Assembly: GCA_022866195.1 (NCBI GenBank)
Contig: JALHUF010000010.1
Coordinates: forward strand, 1-5,940
DNA length: 5,940 nucleotides
Source of the DNA: Terriglobia bacterium
GTDB lineage: Bacteria > Acidobacteriota > Terriglobia > UBA7540
Reading direction: 5' to 3'
Shown here: piece by piece, positions 1 through 5,940 of the stretch
How the letters are laid out: the number at the start of each line of letters is the position of its first letter
Position numbering within the stretch: position 1 is the stretch's first letter
Notes under the pieces: model-generated
What the model saw: the letters and a program-made list of their open reading frames with translations, nothing else
Told to the model about the DNA's origin: nothing
Databases searched by the model: none
Program-made: the position numbers and the translations under genes

Positions 1-15
1 GATCCGTGCTCGGTG

Positions 16-44
16 TGGAGTTATCCGGGAAATCAGCATAGAAT
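16..44 (+). promoter_or_regulatory. Weak candidate promoter for the zinc-ribbon gene
   Basis: TAGAAT at 39-44 matches the -10 consensus at five of six positions. The hexamer 17 bases upstream (TGGAGT at 16-21) matches TTGACA at only three of six. If it is used, transcription would begin around 50-54, at or just before the ATG at 54, giving a leaderless or near-leaderless mRNA. This agrees with the lack of a Shine-Dalgarno sequence before that ATG. The window starts only 15 bases upstream, so an earlier promoter cannot be excluded. Confidence 0.22.
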
Positions 45-53
45 AGCGATACT

Positions 54-326
54 ATGGAGGAGCGTGACTTTTTTGACGAAAGTGAAGCCCTGAAGCCCGC
101 CAGTCTTTCTTGCCTCTTCTGCCGTCAAACCGCGGCCTACGACATTCGCTGGCTGGTGCGTACGAAAAAGCAGACGCTGCCGCGCGGCGCGGATGAGCGA
201 GACCGCGCGCGTTTCGAGAAGGCCCGGTCTTATATGCTGCGGCGCGACGACTTCGCCCAGTGTAAGAACGTGCGCTGCCGGAAGCGGTTTGAGATTTCAA
301 GTGTCCAATCGGTGGTTTTCATTTAG
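54..326 (+). CDS. Small zinc-ribbon-like protein (90 aa), function unknown
   Basis: This 90-residue protein has two cysteine pairs: CLFC at residues 20-23 and a C-x4-C pair at 70-75 (CKNVRC), followed by a basic RKRFEI stretch. A CxxC knuckle and a second Cys pair about 46 residues apart suggest one structural zinc site, as in small zinc-ribbon proteins. The segment between them is charged (PRGADERDRARFEKARSY) and probably helical. I know of similar small conserved proteins with an RCRKRFE ending in Acidobacteriota, but I cannot name a function; nucleic-acid or protein binding is a guess. The start is well fixed: an in-frame TAG lies at 39-41 and ATG 54 is the only start codon after it. No Shine-Dalgarno precedes it; the GGAGGAG just after the ATG is inside the gene. 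There is no signal peptide or membrane segment, so it should be cytoplasmic. It is followed by a candidate terminator, so it is probably transcribed separately from the next gene. Confidence 0.72.
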   Translation: MEERDFFDESEALKPASLSCLFCRQTAAYDIRWLVRTKKQTLPRGADERDRARFEKARSYMLRRDDFAQCKNVRCRKRFEISSVQSVVFI

Positions 327-351
327 GCCGTCAGCCGGCGATGGGCGGCCT
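325..351 (+). terminator. Candidate hairpin terminator at the end of the zinc-ribbon gene
   Basis: AGGCCGTC (325-332) pairs with GGCGGCCT (344-351): an 8-bp stem with one G-T wobble and an 11-base loop. It overlaps the TAG stop codon. Only a short T run (351-353) follows, so Rho-independent activity would be weak. The position immediately after a gene supports the call. Confidence 0.32.
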
Positions 352-455
352 TTCGCCAAGGCGGGACCTCGACCCTGCATACGCGAAGCCGCTGAGGAAC
401 CTTGCACGCGGGCGGCTCTGGGTGCCACGAAGTGCGAAGGGATCGGAAATCCCAA

Positions 456-484
456 TTGACAATCCCAGCTTGAAACGCTAATCT
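456..484 (+). promoter_or_regulatory. Candidate sigma70-type promoter of the giant SBBP gene
   Basis: A perfect TTGACA box lies at 456-461. Candidate -10 boxes are GCTAAT at 477-482 (15-base spacer, four of six matches) or TAATCT at 479-484 (17-base spacer; keeps the first two and last consensus bases). Transcription would start near 488-492, leaving a leader of roughly 60 bases before ATG 549. If it is right, a TTG start at 504 would sit very near the 5' end. The rest of the gap from 327 to 548 shows no gene. Confidence 0.4.
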
Positions 485-548
485 GCTTCTCCCACGTTAA
501 AAGTTGGACTGCTATGAAACAACCCGCTCTGGTCGGCAGCATCTTAAT

Positions 549-4526
<3,978 letters not shown>

Positions 4527-4560
4527 CTACCCACACGCGAGCGTACTCCAAATCAGCGCG

Positions 4561-4578
4561 CCAAACCTCGCGGTTTGG
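4561..4578. terminator. Perfect 7-bp hairpin downstream of the giant gene
   Basis: CCAAACC (4561-4567) and GGTTTGG (4572-4578) form a 7-bp stem with a TCGC tetraloop, 34 bases after the stop codon. No T run follows on either strand, so it is not a classic Rho-independent terminator; it could protect the 3' end of the mRNA or pause transcription. Confidence 0.35.
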
Positions 4579-4590
4579 GGAGTGGGATTG

Positions 4591-4615
4591 CACGTTTCCC
4601 TGACTTCGGGACGTG
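4591..4615. terminator. Bulged hairpin downstream of the giant gene
   Basis: CACGT-TT-CCC (4591-4600) pairs with GGGACGTG (4608-4615), an 8-bp stem with a two-base bulge and a seven-base loop (TGACTTC). It lies 12 bases after the previous hairpin. No T tract follows on either side, so its role in termination is uncertain. Confidence 0.25.
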
Positions 4616-4683
4616 GCAACGCGCTGAGGAGTCTGACATCGGCGGGCGCACAAGCGCGGCGGTGTCGACGGTGAGGGGGCACC

Positions 4684-4706
4684 GAAAAGATTTAGTTGAT
4701 CTTCTC
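4684..4706 (-). terminator. Weak hairpin downstream of the exported minus-strand gene
   Basis: GAAAAGAT (4684-4691) and ATCTTCTC (4699-4706) form a stem with one mismatch and a seven-base loop. Read on the minus strand, the right arm is followed by ATCTTTTC, so a short T-rich run lies within the 3' arm. It is about 80 bases past the stop codon of the gene ending at 4787. Low stability makes it a weak candidate. Confidence 0.2.
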
Positions 4707-4786
4707 CTTGGCGTTGCTGCGGCAGGGGAGGCGCGCCTTGCCGTCACAGGCGATGCCAGTTGCTCAGCGCCCGGGCGGAAGCGCGA

Positions 4787-5539
4787 TCACGGCTCGCGGC
4801 GCGGGAGGGCCGGACCTTCCTCATAGTGGCTGGCAGGTTCGAGTTCGTCGCGCTCACAGCTGAGCGGGGCGCTGAGCTGAAACTCCAGGTTGGTCCCTGG
4901 AGGCAGCAGAATATCCTGCCCACGGGCGGCCAGGATCCAGATCAGTCCTCCGGCCGCGCCGATGGCGCTCCCGATTCCCAACCCTTTCCCGGGGCTGCCC
5001 TTGACGGCTCCCGGTATCGTGCCAATCTCAGCCCCGGTAATAGTCGTCCGGGCCACCTTGCCGGCATCCTCGCCCTTTGAAGATGCGCCTTCGACCTTTG
5101 CCTCCTGGGGCTTGAAGGTTTCCTTCCCGGTTCCCCCGAAGCCAGAAAAAGTGGCGCGCAAAGGGCGCGTGGTCCCGTTAGGGAGGATGAGGGTTTCAAA
5201 GCGCAGGCCGATTTGAGCCTTGCCCTTCACGCGTCCGGGCCGGACGACCTGAACGACAGCCCCCTTCACCGAGCTGCCGACCGGAATCACGATGCGGTTG
5301 CCCACCGTAATGGGGAAGATGGTCTCGCAGTAAATCGCTTGGCCCACAAAGGCGGTGCGCGAACTGATGGTGTTCTTCAGTACCAAGGGGATGGTCGTCT
5401 CAGCAGGCACGACTACTTTGGGCGTTTTTGGCGCGGGCGGAGTCTCGGGGGACTCCTGCGCGCCTCGGCTGCGGCCGGATTCCGGCCACGCTACAAGACT
5501 GACCGCCACAAGGAGAAGAAGAAACCGCGCGCCTTTCAT
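4787..5539 (-). CDS. Exported protein (250 aa) with distant VirB10/TrbI-like pattern and glycine-zipper segment
   Basis: A Sec signal peptide is clear (MKGARF, then LLLLVAVSLVAW, with cleavage likely near residues 25-28). A proline-rich linker (30-45) follows. A beta-rich core then begins with VPAETTIPLVLKN and IVIPVGSSVKG (83-93), then PGRVKGKAQIGLRF and LILPNGT. The order of these pieces (low-complexity lead, P-A-x-T-x-IPL, IP-x-GS, GR, a strand ending in LPNGT) recalls the C-terminal domain of VirB10/TrbI proteins. It is too weak to claim homology, and no type IV secretion partner is in the window. Residues 180-198 (GSPGKGLGIGSAIGAAGG) form a glycine zipper that may insert in or pack at a membrane, followed by a last LPPGTNLEFQL strand. 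The tail (228-250) is charged. Start: ATG at 5539 with GAGGTG just upstream and an immediate signal peptide; the frame stays open further upstream but would then overlap the neighbouring gene. Probably periplasmic or outer-membrane associated. Confidence 0.8.
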   Translation of the reverse strand: MKGARFLLLLVAVSLVAWPESGRSRGAQESPETPPAPKTPKVVVPAETTIPLVLKNTISSRTAFVGQAIYCETIFPITVGNRIVIPVGSSVKGAVVQVVRPGRVKGKAQIGLRFETLILPNGTTRPLRATFSGFGGTGKETFKPQEAKVEGASSKGEDAGKVARTTITGAEIGTIPGAVKGSPGKGLGIGSAIGAAGGLIWILAARGQDILLPPGTNLEFQLSAPLSCERDELEPASHYEEGPALPRREP

Positions 5540-5543
5540 GCTA

Positions 5544-5549
5544 CACCTC
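5544..5549 (-). promoter_or_regulatory. Ribosome binding site of the exported 250-aa protein
   Basis: On the minus strand the sequence reads GAGGTG, then TAGC, then the ATG ending at 5539. The GAGG core is six bases from the start codon. It decides in favour of this ATG over in-frame starts farther upstream, which would run through the neighbouring coiled-coil gene. Confidence 0.6.
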
Positions 5550-5627
5550 GCTGGGGGCCTCTTGGCTATAGGATGGCCGGCAGCGGGGCCGGGTTGCTCA
5601 CCACGCCTTCTCGCCAGGCCCGACACG

Positions 5628-5940
5628 CTATGGAGGGTGGGAAATCCCTTTTGATTGCTCCGTAAGTTCCTGGAGCTTCTGCCGCAACTCCTGGTTTTCC
5701 TTTTCCAGTTGGCGCAGGCGTTCCTGTTTTTCTGCAACCACACGGAAGGCGTACGATTCAATCAACGCATTGTGGTGGTCCATGAGCCTGACAAGTTCGG
5801 AAAGCTGCTTGCCCAGCTCTTCGCGGTTGTTGTCGTAGGCAACCTGAGAAAGATCAAAGAGGTCATCGGTCAGGGCTTCGCTCTGGGAGAAGAGCTTGGT
5901 GGCCCAAAACAAATCCTGGGGAGCTAAGGCAAGTTCGTGC
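5628..5940 (-). CDS. C-terminal part of a coiled-coil protein, 5' end outside the window
   Basis: The reading frame is open from the right edge to a TAG at 5628-5630, giving at least 103 residues. A TTG at 5912 could serve as a start, but the frame continues sensibly upstream (LALAPQDLFWATK), so the gene probably begins outside the window. Two parts are visible: an N-terminal helical segment (SQSEALTDDLFDLSQVAYD and KQLSELVRLMDHHNALIESY) and a C-terminal coiled coil of about 30 residues rich in E, Q, K and L (EKQERLRQLEKENQELRQ). There is no membrane segment or signal peptide in the visible part. I do not recognise the family. It lies 88 bases upstream of the exported 250-residue protein on the same strand with no clear promoter between them, so co-transcription is plausible. 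Confidence 0.75.
   Translation of the reverse strand, partial: HELALAPQDLFWATKLFSQSEALTDDLFDLSQVAYDNNREELGKQLSELVRLMDHHNALIESYAFRVVAEKQERLRQLEKENQELRQKLQELTEQSKGISHPP

Larger units (their letters stand above)
4527..4786. other. Convergent intergenic region, no convincing gene
   Basis: This stretch of 260 bases separates the stop codons of the giant plus-strand gene and the 250-residue minus-strand gene. The short open frames here have biased, Arg/Pro-rich translations, no recognisable motif and no good ribosome binding site. What it does hold is three imperfect hairpins (4561-4578, 4591-4615, 4684-4706) that could end transcription from either side. Confidence 0.6.

Noticed and set aside
1..5. 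GATCC at the left end as a biological boundary
   Set aside because: It may only reflect a cloning cut site (Sau3AI/BamHI type) or chance; nothing else supports a junction there.
193..459. Plus-strand open frame overlapping the zinc-ribbon gene
   Set aside because: It is out of frame with the Cys-containing protein that has clear motifs, and its translation is low-complexity Arg/Pro-rich.
297..542. Minus-strand open frame opposite the promoter region
   Set aside because: Composition is biased, it has no motif or ribosome binding site, and it opposes the promoter of the giant gene.
4561..4615. Classic Rho-independent terminator after the giant gene
   Set aside because: Stems are real but no T-tract follows on either strand, so they are listed only as weak candidates.
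4553..4747. Short minus-strand open frame in the convergent gap
   Set aside because: It is 64 residues, Arg/Ser/Pro-rich, without motif or ribosome binding site, and contains two hairpins. It is best treated as non-coding.
4575..4826. Short plus-strand open frame after the giant gene
   Set aside because: It runs into the opposite-strand coding sequence of the exported protein and shows no recognisable pattern.
5540..5761. N-terminal extension of the exported protein
   Set aside because: The extra 74 residues overlap the coiled-coil gene in another frame, are Arg-rich, and precede an obvious signal peptide with its own ribosome binding site.

Overview
The window (about 60% G+C by eye) looks like chromosomal DNA from an environmental Acidobacteriota-type bacterium. 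The basis is the large secreted protein that fills most of it. Its layout (DUF7948-like N-terminus, seven SBBP propeller repeats, two choice-of-anchor-D/ASH-like domains, Ig-like domains, then a C-terminal membrane hairpin) is one I associate with Acidobacteriota. Heptanucleotide tandem repeats inside its coding sequence fit the same picture. No taxonomic marker gene is present, so this assignment is an inference.

Layout. At 54-326 (+) is a small four-cysteine zinc-ribbon-like protein, possibly translated from a leaderless or near-leaderless transcript, with a candidate hairpin terminator over its stop codon. A gap of about 220 bases carries a perfect TTGACA box and then the giant gene at 549-4526 (+; the start could also be 504 or 600). 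From 4527 to 4786 is a convergent intergenic region with three imperfect hairpins and no convincing gene. On the minus strand are a 250-residue exported protein (5539 to 4787) and, upstream of it, the C-terminal part of a coiled-coil protein that runs off the right edge (5940 to 5628). These last two are 88 bases apart and may share a transcript.

The genes do not form a recognisable pathway. The giant protein is probably an envelope or cell-surface protein: signal peptide, propeller, Ig/ASH stalk, membrane hairpin. The minus-strand 250-residue protein is also exported and faintly resembles the C-terminal fold of VirB10/TrbI proteins, but no secretion-system partner is visible. The zinc-ribbon and coiled-coil proteins are unassigned.

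The most notable features are (1) seven heptamer-repeat tracts of several sequence families, all confined to the DUF7948-like part of one ORF and all keeping the frame open, and (2) a C-terminal Ig-like domain that appears to be split by a transmembrane hairpin ending in a lipobox-like LASC. I found no CRISPR array, rRNA, tRNA, transposase, toxin-antitoxin pair or defence system.
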